NCBI GenBank assembly: GCA_026936335.1
Contig: JAPMXV010000070.1
Location: 186,001 to 250,000 of the forward strand
Source of the DNA: Mantamonas sphyraenae
Lineage: Eukaryota; CRuMs; Mantamonadidae
Reading direction: 5' to 3'
DNA: 64,000 nucleotides
Shown here: piece after piece, positions 1-11,000 of the stretch
How the letters are laid out: each line of letters opens with the position of its first letter
Numbering within the stretch: the first letter of the stretch is position 1
Made by a program: the position numbers and the translations under genes
The notes under the pieces: generated by a model
What the model was told of the DNA's origin: nothing
Database searches by the model: none
The model's input: the letters and a program-made list of their open reading frames with translations, nothing else

Positions 1-289
1 ACGGGGGGGGGGGGGGGTCAGTGCTTGTGGCAAACGCAACGCGGGGTGGACAACGAGGGGAGGGGGAAGAAGAGGACGCAGGCGCATTCCTTGGGAGCAC
101 GTCAACCCATTCACTTACTGTGCACCATGATGGCTACAATCAAACAAGACAGAGTCAAAGGTGACGTGTAGACGAATCCTAGTCTTCCCGTCATGGCTCT
201 GGTGTGACTGTGTGTGTGTGTGTTTGTGCTGAATGTTTGGAAAAGTTGCAAGGTTTGCTTTGCGCTGGCGGGAGCATTGACTTGAAAGC
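1..289. other. Left edge and upstream region of SGT1
   Basis: This stretch begins with a run of G (about positions 3-17) and holds no convincing coding sequence. A short GT-rich tract lies near 208-222. It probably contains the 5' UTR and promoter of the SGT1 gene, but I see no recognisable core promoter element. Confidence 0.5.
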
Positions 290-1668
290 ATGGAGCATTA
301 TAACAGTGGCATCCACCAGCTGCTGGACGGAGAGCTCAAGGAAGCACTGGAGAGTTTCAACCAGGCCATTGCTGAAGACGACAGCAATCCAAACTTTTAC
401 GTCAAGCGAGCACAGACGCATTGTTGTCTGCGCCAGTTCATGGGTGCGTCTCTCCTTCTCGTCCCCTGTGTGCCCCTGTGTGGTGGTCTGTATGCTGACA
501 CCCCCACTCCCCCCCCACATTCCTTCCCACAGAGGCAGTGGATGATACCAACAAGGCCATTGAGCTGAACCCAAGCGAGCACATGGCGTATCTGCGCAAA
601 GGGTGAGTTTCCGCCCAGCCCGAAAAACCACCTTTGCTCTTGCTTCCTTCCCCACACACACACCGTGTCCTGTCGACACGCCCACGCTGACACCCACGCC
701 CATGGTCCACTGCCCACAGCCAAGCTTTGTTTGAAACGGGCGAGTACGAGGCCGCGCAGGAGGCGTTGAAGCAGGGCAAGGCTCTGTCCGATTCTGACCA
801 GTTCGACACTTGGCTGCGCAAATGCGAGGCTGAGCTGGAGGAGGAGGAGGAGGAGGGCGATGGTAGTGACGATGCCACCCCTTCCACCACCGCCACCACC
901 ACCACCACTTCCACTGCATCCTCTGACGAAGCAGACAACAACAGCAGCAGCACAACGAGCACAACAAGCACGACGTCGGCGGAAGCGGAAACCAGCCAGG
1001 CGGAAGACTCGGAACCCATTGTGGCACCACCGCCCAAGTACAGGGAGGATTGGTACCAAACCAACACTCAGGTGTTCCTGACCCTGTTTGTGCGCAACCT
1101 GAACCAGGACAGTGTGCAGGTGGATGTGACGCCCTCGCAGGTGACCCTGAAGTTTGCCCTCAATTCGGGCGAAGACTTTGAACACACGTTTGGCCCTCTG
1201 TATGAACCCATCGATGCCAAGGATTACCAAGTGACCACTCGCACACGCAAGATTGAGGTGGCTGTCACCAAGAAGGCTGCCAATGTGCAGTGGACAACCC
1301 TCTTGGAGACGGGCATCACCGACGAGGAGCGCAAATCGGTGAGCAAGGTCCAGTTTGCAGACACCAGCAACGTACGCAAGGACTTGTACCCATCTTCCAA
1401 GGGCGATAAGAACTGGGATGAAATCGAAAAGATGGTGGTCACCAAGGAGGACGAAGACGAGGCGGACGGAAAGGACGGCCTCACCAAGCTCCTCCAGCAG
1501 ATCTACGGCAATGCCAGCGAAGAAACACGCCGTGCCATGAACAAGTCCTTTGTTGAGTCCAACGGCACCGTCCTCAGCACAAACTGGCAAGATGTCGGCT
1601 CCCGCTACGTGGAAGGCTCCCCGCCCGACGGCATGGAGATGCACGACTGGAAGGAGGCTCACAAGTGA
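290..1668 (+). CDS. SGT1: SGT1 co-chaperone (TPR-CS-SGS)
   Basis: SGT1 (SUGT1) is an HSP90 co-chaperone that links HSP90 to SCF ubiquitin ligases, kinetochore assembly and NLR-type receptors. The model has three exons, 290-443, 533-602 and 720-1668; the GT-AG introns of 89 and 117 nt join in frame and give 390 aa. In order I see TPR repeats (first 110 residues or so), an acidic Glu stretch, a Ser/Thr-rich linker, a CS domain beginning near KYREDWYQTN, which binds HSP90, and a C-terminal SGS domain with LYPSSKGDKNWDEIEK and the terminal GMEMHDWKEAHK. TPR, CS and SGS in that order define full-length SGT1 of plants, fungi and many protists. The start at 290 is the ATG that opens the first TPR helix directly. 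Introns and domains agree, so the call is secure. Confidence 0.93.
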
Positions 1669-1781
1669 GACCCGTGTGGGTGACACAACGCACACAGGAC
1701 CAGCTCAAAAAGCACAACTTCCACCCCCACAACAAACACAGACGCTTCTCCCCAAACAACCCCCAAATCCCCTCCCGCTTC

Positions 1782-2959
1782 ATGGAGTCTGTCTTGCACG
1801 ACGTCATCCGAGAGCAGAGGGAGCAAATGGTGGCCTACAAGGTGTGTGTGCGGCGATTCCGCGTGGGTGGGTGTTTGCTCGAATGTGCTCGGCTGACATC
1901 AGGAACACAGCGCGAGGTGGAGCAACTGCGTCGGCGTGCACAAGAGGCTCAGTGGGCGCTGGAGGAAAAGGAGAAGCAGGCAACGGCATGTGTGCGTATG
2001 CAGGAGAAATTGCAAGCACGTGTGCACAGCATCGATGGCCTTGTAGGCCGGATGGAAGCGGAGCTCGCGAAAGCCAAGGCACAGCTGGATCAGCACGAAG
2101 CAGAAATGGCCTCCATGCAGTTTGCACTGCAGGAAGCTGTCGATGTTGGAGAGCAGGAGCACGCACAGTGCACAACCATGCGCACAGAGAGAGATCAAGC
2201 CGTGCGAGAGAACGAATCCTTGCGGACCTCTTTGGCTGCCCTAACCGATCAGCACGCAGCTTCAGAAAACAAATGCAACACTCTGAGTGACCAGTGCCGA
2301 CGGTTGGAACAGCAGAGTACCCAGATGCAAGAGGAAATGGAGACATTCAAATCGATGGCGGGCAAAGTTGACGATCTGCAGGAGCAACTGAGTCGTGCTC
2401 GCGATGAAGTTGCCCATGCCCAGAGTGAAACCTATGCTTTGCAGACACAACTTACGCGGAAAGAACACGCCCATGCCCAGGCGTTGCGGACACTGCATGC
2501 CCAACACGCAAGCAAAGTGACCACTTTGCAACAAGAGGTCCAACAGGAGCGGCAGACGAAGGACATGCTGCAAGCGCAGTTGCAGAGACGAGTTGTACAT
2601 CGCCCTAGGACGACCTCCCATGCACGTGGGCAAAGCGACGATGTAGAAAGTATTTCGTCGACGGACGATCCCCCAGCGCGCAACGACGACGACGCAGACG
2701 AGGATGTGATTGAAGACGACGGAGAGAGCTCCGGAGCCGCCGTGGCAAGAGAAGATGATTGCCCAGACGCATCTCTGTGTCGATGTGGCGCAGCTGCGTT
2801 TGGCACCATGATCGAGTGTGCGCGCTGCGCAGCCACCTATCACGCAGGTTGCCTCTCCTTTGCAGAGAAGCGACGCAAGGTCACCCAACGCCATGGCAGT
2901 CAGCGGACACGCCTGTCCGCATCCGAACCTGTGCTCAATGTCATGGCAGAGACAAGTAG
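1782..2959 (+). CDS. Coiled-coil protein with C-terminal PHD-type zinc finger
   Basis: I do not recognise a named orthologue. The ATG at 1782 opens a short helix; a frame-neutral 69-nt GT-AG intron (1842-1910) is possible. Residues from about 1911 to 2600 form a long heptad-rich coiled coil (many Glu, Gln, Arg, Leu). An acidic linker follows, then a PHD-like finger: CRC, ten residues, CARC, four residues, H-x2-C. The last metal pair, CAQC, lies in another frame (stop TAG at 2957-2959), so the finger is complete only if the frame moves by -1 between about 2880 and 2925. That could be a missing base or the 20-nt GT-AG segment 2880-2899. The likely role is chromatin reading by the PHD finger with coiled-coil dimerisation, which is inference. 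It is tail-to-tail with HslV. Confidence 0.55.
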
Positions 2960-3077
2960 AGAGCCGCACACCTCACGCCATGAAAATTTTGATTCAAACC
3001 CAATTCCAAAACAATCGACCCATACCCAAATTCCAATGTCAATCAAAATTCATACATCCAACCACAGCCACATGTCC

Positions 3078-3812
3078 TCACTCCTTCTCATGACCAGCAT
3101 CGTCTTTAGATTCACCGTCCTCCTCGCCGAGACTTTCTGGAATGGCCTGTACGACAAAGTTGTCGTTGGTGTAGACACAAATCTCACTTGCCACTTGCAT
3201 GGCGCGCCGTGCGATGGTCATGGCATCCAGATCCTCGGGATACAGGGCACGGGCCGCGGCAAGGGCGTAGTTGCCACCCGAGCCAATGCCAACGACGCCG
3301 TCCTTGTGATGAATGAGGTCCCCGTTGCCTGTGAGGGTGTACGAGTTGTCCGAGTCGCTGACAATGATCACCGCCTCCAGGTTGCGGTAGGCTCGTTCCA
3401 TGCGCCACGAACGGACCAGAGACGTGCACGCACGCAACAACTGTCCCGGATACTCTTCCAGGCGTGTCTCCAGCAGCTCCATGAGGGTGAGGGCGTCTGC
3501 AGCACCGCCGGCAAAACCAGCCACCACTTCGCCGTCCTGGCCAAGCCGCATGACCTTTGTGGTGTCTCCCTTGACCACTGTAGGACCCAACGACACCTGA
3601 CCGTCTCCAATGCACACAACCTCATTGTTCTTGCGCACCGTGAGGATCGTGGTGGCCCGTGCCGCCGTCGTGGAAAACCCGGAGCTGGACCCGCTTTGCG
3701 TCCGGCTGCCCTCCAACCCCACGGGTTGTCCTCCCACGGATGAACCACACAACCTCAACGCTGACGTGGCACGCATGCAGCCCCTCTGGCTCCCAACAGC
3801 ACGAGTAAACAT
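3078..3812 (-). CDS. HslV: HslV, bacterial-type ATP-dependent protease subunit, likely mitochondrial
   Basis: HslV is the threonine-peptidase ring of the HslUV (ClpQY) protease; in eukaryotes that keep it, it works in mitochondria with the AAA+ unfoldase HslU. The mature chain starts at the catalytic Thr of TTILTVRKN (codon near 3651) and shows the family blocks GDGQVSLG, AGFAGGAADALTL, LITGNGD-like LTGNGDLIHH, IGSGGNYALAAARAL and SEICVYTNDNFVV. About 60 residues precede it. From the chosen start at 3812 (MFTRAVGSQRG...) these are rich in Arg, Ser and Gly with few acids, which suits a cleaved mitochondrial presequence. Upstream in-frame Met codons at 3905 and 3863 give a less presequence-like N-terminus. 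There are no introns. HslU is not in the window. Confidence 0.9.
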   Translation of the reverse strand: MFTRAVGSQRGCMRATSALRLCGSSVGGQPVGLEGSRTQSGSSSGFSTTAARATTILTVRKNNEVVCIGDGQVSLGPTVVKGDTTKVMRLGQDGEVVAGFAGGAADALTLMELLETRLEEYPGQLLRACTSLVRSWRMERAYRNLEAVIIVSDSDNSYTLTGNGDLIHHKDGVVGIGSGGNYALAAARALYPEDLDAMTIARRAMQVASEICVYTNDNFVVQAIPESLGEEDGESKDDAGHEKE

Positions 3813-3891
3813 TGTTATGGAAAACGAAAACGTCGTCGAGTTGCCCCGAGTGTCGCTCTTCATTTCGGCGCAGTTCAGCCACACGTCGCAT

Positions 3892-4976
3892 TCACACATC
3901 CACACTCATCTGACTGTCCTGCTCTTGTGCCCCGTCTTGCTCTTCCTTCTCTTCTGCTGTTTCCTCTTCATCTCCCTGTGTGGTGTTTCCCTCTTCTTCC
4001 GTCTTGCTCTCCTCGCTTTCCTGCGCATCCTCGTCCTCTGCGCCCTCTCCACCGTTGTCCTGGTTGTTTGCAAACTCGCCTGTGTTGACGAGTGGAAAGA
4101 AGCAAGGCATAATGTGTGTGTACCACGCCTGGTCGACATCGAGAAAGGTGTTGAAGATCACCAAGTCCACCTTGTCCCCGTTCTCCTCCAGCCATTCACG
4201 CACTGCACGCAATGCCACCACCGCTGCATTGCCATTGGGGTATCCATAGATGCCTGTGGACACACACGGGAAGCTCACCACACGCAAGTCGTTCTCCACC
4301 GCCACTTGCAGCGAACGTACATAGCAGCTGGCCAGCAGTTGGGCATTGGTGGGCCTTCCATCCTCCCCAACCGTGTTGTTGCGTGACGAGTAGATGGGTC
4401 CCACAGTGTGAATGATGTGTGACGCACGCATGTTGAATCCCGGCGTGATCTTGGCATCGCCCGTGTCGCACCCATCCAGCTGCCGGCAGTACTCGTACAG
4501 TTCACGCCCTGCTGCACGATGAATGACTCCATCGATGCCACCTCCACCCAACAGCTGTGGCATGCATTGCCGGGTAGTGTTAGCGCATGAGAACCGGGGT
4601 GTGAGGGGTTTGCTTCAATTTGAATTCGCTCAAACCCTCTGCTGCCCCTGCTTGCGCCCACTCATCCCTCATGAACCCTGTGTGTCCGCCTTCCTCACAC
4701 AGCCAAACCTACGCTGCGGTTGGCTGCGTTGACCACAGCATCCACCTTCAGGTCGGTGCAATTCCCTTGCCACAGCGTCACTTTGCTGTTCAACGTCTCG
4801 TCCACAGGCTTCTGCTGGCCAAACTTGTGCTTGGCATACGCTGCCTCCACATCCTCCTGTGCAGGACACAGCTCAGGCCAGCGGGTGATGTTGGAGGCTG
4901 TTACAACCGAGGTGGAGCTCATGGATTTCAATGGCCCAGCTACCGCAGTTTGCTTGGCCTTTGGACGGCCAATCAT
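3892..4976 (-). CDS. Macrodomain protein (MACROD/O-acetyl-ADP-ribose deacetylase type)
   Basis: Macrodomains bind ADP-ribose; the MACROD class removes mono-ADP-ribose from proteins and deacetylates O-acetyl-ADP-ribose. Two exons, 4713-4976 and 3892-4554, are joined by a 158-nt phase-0 intron, so that VDAVVNAANRS continues into LLGGGGIDGVIHRAAG, the classic ADP-ribose loop. Further blocks are ITPGFNMRASHIIHTVGP, SFPCVSTGIYGYPNGNAA and a terminal domain helix. A C-terminal acidic tail of about 60 residues (Glu, Gln, Asp) follows the fold. The start could be 4976 or the Met at 4922; both lie upstream of the fold. The gene is divergent from the TIG-repeat gene, whose ATG is only 64-118 bp away, and follows HslV on the same strand with an 80-bp gap. 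Confidence 0.88.
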
Positions 4977-5039
4977 ATCACCTGTGTCGTCCCCGGAACA
5001 ACAGCACGCAATCTCCACACTCTTATCCTGTATACAATC
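4977..5039. promoter_or_regulatory. Divergent intergenic region, macrodomain and TIG genes
   Basis: Only about 63 bp (118 bp if the macrodomain starts at 4922) separate two divergent start codons. Any promoter must be shared or overlap coding sequence. No motif was recognised. Confidence 0.4.
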
Positions 5040-8000
5040 ATGATTGGAGCCGTGCTTTTGCAAGTGGACTTTGACAATGCCTTTAGCGACGCCGGTGTCG
5101 CAGGGCTGATTCTTGGTGTGATCTTTCTGCTCATTGTCGTGCTTGTGGTGTGGCTGACCAACCGCAAGGTGAAGAAATCACGAGCAGTGACCATCGAGAC
5201 ACAAACGGACGAATGGGTGGAAATCATGTTCCGACCTGCCAACCAGGGCAAGAGCGCCATCTTTCCCGAGTGAGTGTTCGCACACAAGCCCCCCCAACCG
5301 CACTGCACGGGCGCCGCACACGTCCCATACCCCATGCATACATCCATCGACACATGCACCCTGTGCACACTGTATACGCGTGCCACCTTGCATCGGTCTC
5401 ATGTGCTCTGGCGCCCTGTGTGCGCTTGTCCAGCTCTCGTTTTCCCACTGGACATGCTCCCAGCTGCCGCATCATCACAATCTCCCCGAACCCGAGTTTT
5501 AGCCCTCGCTCACACCGCACCCTGCACCCTGTGTGCCATCGTAAACGACACATGGGACGCATTGCCACGTCATCCACCCATCCCCCCGCAACTCCACTTT
5601 CCCCACCCCCGCTACCCACCACACACACAGTGCGACGATTGTTTCAAGCAGCCCGTCGTCAGGATTGGTGAGCGGCAACACCGACGTTGCGTTCAGCGGA
5701 TCCGGATACCTTGCCACGGACACAGAGATCATGGTGCGCTTCTGGGATGGCAACTTGTCATTGGAAGTGCAGGGCAGATTGGATGAACAGGGACAAATCC
5801 ATTGTTTGACCCCCGATTTTTCCAACTACGATCTGCCCATTCCCCACACTGTCCGTGTGCAGGTGGCCATCGACTATGCACGTGGCGAATGGTCCTCCAC
5901 CGTGCTGGACTTTCTCCTCTTTGATCTTGCGGAGCTGCATGCCGTGCAGCCTGCTCTGGGGCCCAAGCAGGGCTCCACACAGATCAGCATCGGAGGCAAC
6001 AACTTTTTCGAGACCGGCGAAATCAAGGTGCGTTTCCGCTCGCCCAACGGTGACCATCAGGCGTTGTGTGACGGCAGTTACGACGAGGAGAACAACGCGG
6101 TGACATGTGCCACGCCTGCCTTTGTGCAATGCGAGCGGGTGTGGATCGACGTTGCCTTGAACGGTCAGCAATGGTCCCTGGACAACTCCATTTCCTTTCT
6201 TTACTACGACGCCACTCCAGACGAGCCCACACCCGCGTGTGGACCCATTACAGGTGACACCCATCTGCGTGTGCCTGGCGAAGGCTTTGTGCACAGCGAC
6301 CTCCTTTCCTCGCGTCTCCTCCTCTCCCTGGACGAGACCCAATGGCGCGAGTGTGCCCACACGGAACTCAACGAAGATGCCTCCATGCTGTCCATCACCA
6401 CCCCGTCGTTGGACGATCTCCTCGACACCATGGCCTTCCCTGCCACCCTGCGGCTCCAGGTCACCTTCAACGGACAACAGTACACCGCCCCCGTGCCCTT
6501 TACCGTGTACGATGTCCACATGCACGCTGCTGTGCCTCCTTGTGGTCTCGTCACAGGCGGCACCCAGGTGCAACTCCATGCCGATGGGCTCATTGCAAGC
6601 GATGAGGTGCGTGTGCGTGTCTCCCTCCCTTCCGGCGGCGACGACAACGCAGACAACAACGAAGATGGCACCTGGTTGGATGTGCCTGGACGTGTGGATC
6701 TGCATGCGGATCAGCCTCACGTGGCATTCACCATGCCCGACTTTGAACAGTTGCTCGGTGGCCAACCAGATGCACCCGTGGCACTGAACCTGCAGGTGAG
6801 TCTCAACGGAGGACAACAATTCACAGAGGCACGCATGCCATACTCTGTGTATGCCACACCGTCCATCACTGCGGTGGATCCCATCTGTGGACCACGCGAA
6901 GGCGAAACCCTGCTTGCTCTCAGCACACAGCGCGTGTTTGCCCTGGAGCCCCAGCTGTTGCAGGTCATGCTGGTGCATGGCGACGATTCGTTGGTGGTGA
7001 CGGGTCGATTGGAAGAGGAGACAGAGGCAGGCCAGCAGCGGGTGGTGGTGACCACCCCCGAGGTAGCCCTCGTGGGCCCTTATGCTCTCTATGTGTCCAT
7101 GAACGGCCAACAGTTTGAGAGCGTGCGCCAAGACGACGTGTTGTTTCATTACTACGACAGCACCTTGGAGGCAATTGAGCCCGGATTCGGGCCTGTGGAG
7201 GGTGAAACACAGGTGCGCATTGTTGGCACCGACTTTCTCGACTCGCCACACATCCAGGTGCGCATCTTTAACGACAAGTACATGCACGCAGGACATGCAC
7301 ACAGTGCACAACAGCAGCAGGGCCAGCAGGATGGCACGCTGGCCGTCTCGCATGTGCTTCCCGGTGTGTACGACCACGAAACGGGGCATGTGGTGGCCAC
7401 CACACCCGACTTTCGTCCCAACGAGTTTGCGCTCCCGCAAAAGTTGCATGTCACACTCTCCCTCAACGCACAACAGTTCTCCAACGTGTCGCTGCCCTTT
7501 GTCATCTACCACCCCAAGCTGTACTCGTTGGACCCTGCCACGGGACCCATCACAGGCGACACGCGTCTGACGCTCAACGGCGATGGCTTTGTCAGCGGCG
7601 ACGACCCACACGTGCTGTTTTCGTCTGCAGGAGGCGACGGCAACGACTCCAGTGAGGCACGTCACGTGCAACGTCCTGCCCTGAGTGCCCCTCCCTCCAC
7701 GCTGTCCTGCACCACGGGAGACATGCAAGAGATGCTGCAAGGGGTGGCTGCCGCCCAGTTTCCCGTGGAAGTGTACCTGCGTGTGTCGTTCAACGCCTGC
7801 CAGCAGTGGAGCGAGGCTGCCATCCCCATGCGTGTGTACCTGTCACCGGACATTGTGGACGTGCAACCGCGTGGAGGACCCATCCAAGGAGGCACCCACA
7901 TCCGCCTGTTTGGACAACATCTGTTTGAAACCCACGAGATCATGATCAAGTTCCAGGAGAACCACGATCTGGCAGCCAAACGCACCACAGGCTTCATCCA

Positions 8001-11000
8001 GGACCAAGACGACGCAAGCACAGGCACAGAAGACGACGACACAGCCACCTCCACAGGCGATGTTGTGTTGGATGTCATTGACGAGGAGGGCGGCGGCAAG
8101 AGAGGCAGTGTGGGCTCCATCGGCTCGTCCACCTCCACCTCCACCACATCGTCGTCGTCGTCCCCCGCTGCTACCAAAAAGAAGGACAAAAAGGGACGCT
8201 TCTCACTGTTTTCCTCCTCGTCACGCAAGTCGCAGGCGGCGCTCAACACCCCCGGTCGTGCGAGTGAACCCATGCCAGGCACGCCGGCCACGTTTTCGGG
8301 AATTACCAACGCCAAGCGCATGGCAAAGTCGCGACGCAACAGCATCGGCCCTGCGTTGGCCGCTCAAATGCTGGCCAAGGGCATGCAGGCACACAGCGTG
8401 TCGATTGCAGGGTCGTACAACGAGGAGGGGGCAGAGAACGACGGAGGCGTGCTGATGTGCACCACACCCGAGTTCCGTCTCAACACGCCGGCAGAGGTGC
8501 TGGTGGCACTCAACGGTCAACAGTTTGTGCTTGCGCAGCTGCCGTTCCAGTTCTACCACGCTGTGATCAGCCACATTGTGCCGGGTGGCATGCAACTCGA
8601 GGGAGGCACGGATGTGGTCATCCACGGCCACAACTTTCCGGATCTGGGCCAGCCCATTTGGGTGGATTTCACCTGTGGGGACATCAGCCACCAGGTGGAG
8701 GCCACACGAGAGGACGAGCATCGCATCCGCTTGGTGACCCCCTCGTTTGCCGAGGAACGCGAGTCCATCCCACTGCCCGGTGTGTTGTACGCCACCGCAT
8801 GTTTCAATGGTCAGCAGTGGACCACGTCGGCGGCAGAGATCCTTGTGTACGATCTGCAGCTGGCCGCCTTGTCGCCCATCTCGTCCCCTGTCACGGGTCA
8901 GACAGAGATGTTTGTGTATGCAGACGGGATGGTGGCTGTGGAGGACGATGCATACGTGCGCTTCGAGGTCGATGGTCAGGTGATGGAAGTGCCGGGCATC
9001 CTGGATGGCAGTGGCGTGCTGTGCACCAGCCCCGACTTTTCCGCACACGACATCGAATTGCCCGCACGTGCACGCATCCGCGTGTCCCTGAACGACGGAC
9101 AGCAGTACACGGATGAAGACAAGGCCCTGGAGTGCATCCTGTATCCCAAGCCTCATCTGACGGCGCTGTCGGTGAAGTGTGGGCCGGCCACGGGGGCCAC
9201 GCCGCTGTACATCTACGGCAGCAACCTGGTGGACACGGGTGAGGTGCAGGTGCGCTTTGTGTTGGCAGGAGGCAAGAAGAAGCAGGACGATGGGAGCAAG
9301 CAGGGTGAAACAAAGACAGAAGGCAAGGGTGGTGGTGGCGACGAGGATGACGAGGACGGAGGAGAGGATGTGGAAGTGGACAAGGAAGAGGACAAGAAGA
9401 AGAGCAAGAAAGAAAAGGCCAAGGAGGCGAAGGAGGCCAAGAAGAAAGCCAAGGAAGCCAAGGAGGCCAAGAAGAAGAAGGACAAGAAGGCCAAGGGAAA
9501 GAAGGGCAAGAAGGAAGAGGAGGAGGAGCAGGAGGAGGAGGAAGACGGGAACGGGGAGGAAGGAAAAGATGGATCCAGCAGCAGCAGCAGCAGCAACAAC
9601 AAGAAGGAAACCATTACAGAGGTGGTTGTGGCTGGTACGGTGGATCTGGAGAACGGTGCCATCTACGTGGAGACACCGAGTGTGGATGGAGCCATGGTGG
9701 GCAGCATCCAGGTGGCTCTGAACGGACAGCAGTTTGAGGCATACCCTGAGCTTGAGTTTACGTACCATGATGCGGTGGCAGAGTACACCAGCCCTGGCAC
9801 GTGTCCTGTGTCTGGCGGCACGCAGCTGAGTGTGCACGGCCGCGGCTTTGTGGGTGTGGACGACGTGTGCGTACAGATTTACTACAGTGACACGCAGTCG
9901 GTGTACGTGGATGCCCAGGTGGTGTCAGACACAGAGTTGAAGATGGAGGTGCCGGACTTGCGTGGGTTGGAACTGCCTGTGGCCACGCAGGTGCAACTGT
10001 ACGTTTCGTTCAACAAGAAACAGCAGTGGACAGAGGCACCGGTGACACTGCTGGTGTATGCCGACCCGGTGTTGACCAGTGTGAGTCCGTTTGGAGGACC
10101 CATTGCAGGCGGCAGCTACGTGTACGTGTACGCCGAGACGCAGCTGTTGGAAACCAACGAAATCAGTGTGCGCTTCGACACGGAAGGCGAGGGCACAGGC
10201 GAGGTGGTGGGTGCATCGTACATTGCCGACTACGACGCGTTGATGTGCCAATCGCCCGCTGTGGGTGCGGCACACAAGGTGACCATGCATGTGGCCTTGA
10301 ATGGCCAACAGTACGTTCAAGTGGGCACTCCGTTTGAGTACTACGATGCCATTCTGGGCCAGCTGTCGCCGTGCAGTGGACCTTTGGCAGGCATGACCGA
10401 GGTCCACGTGGAGGGCGAGGGCCTGTTGGATGTTGAAACAGCCGCACTTCGCTTTGTGTCCGGTGTGGCCGACGGTGAGGAGAACGAGGAGATGAAAGAG
10501 GTGGAAGAGGAGCTGGCATCGGTGAAGAAGCTGCTGTCCACCAAGAAGAAGGGCCTTGCGTCGATGGAACAGATGAGCAGCATGTACGCCGAGGGTGGCG
10601 AGGAACTGGAGTCGGCCAAGGAACAGATGGATGGGGAGATTGAAGGCCTGCGTACGGAAATCGAGGGTCTGCAGACGCAAAAGAGCGAGTTGAAGAAGCG
10701 ACGAGAGGCACTGAAGCGTACGATCTCGGCACAGGTGGCCACGGCGATGGACAACAGTGTGGAACCGCCTCGGTTTGTGGCCATGTCGCCCTCGTTGGCA
10801 GAGGTGGAAGGCGTCGTGGTGCCGCTGAAATTGCGTGTGGAGTTTGCGCTGAATGGGGCGGATTACGTGCCGCTGGCACACTCGTTCACCATGTACGGCC
10901 AGCCGCAGGTGGAGTCGGTGTGGCCTGCCATGGGACCCACGAGTGGAGACACGGAGGTGGTGATCACGGGTTCGGATCTGCTGGAAACAGGGGAAATCAA

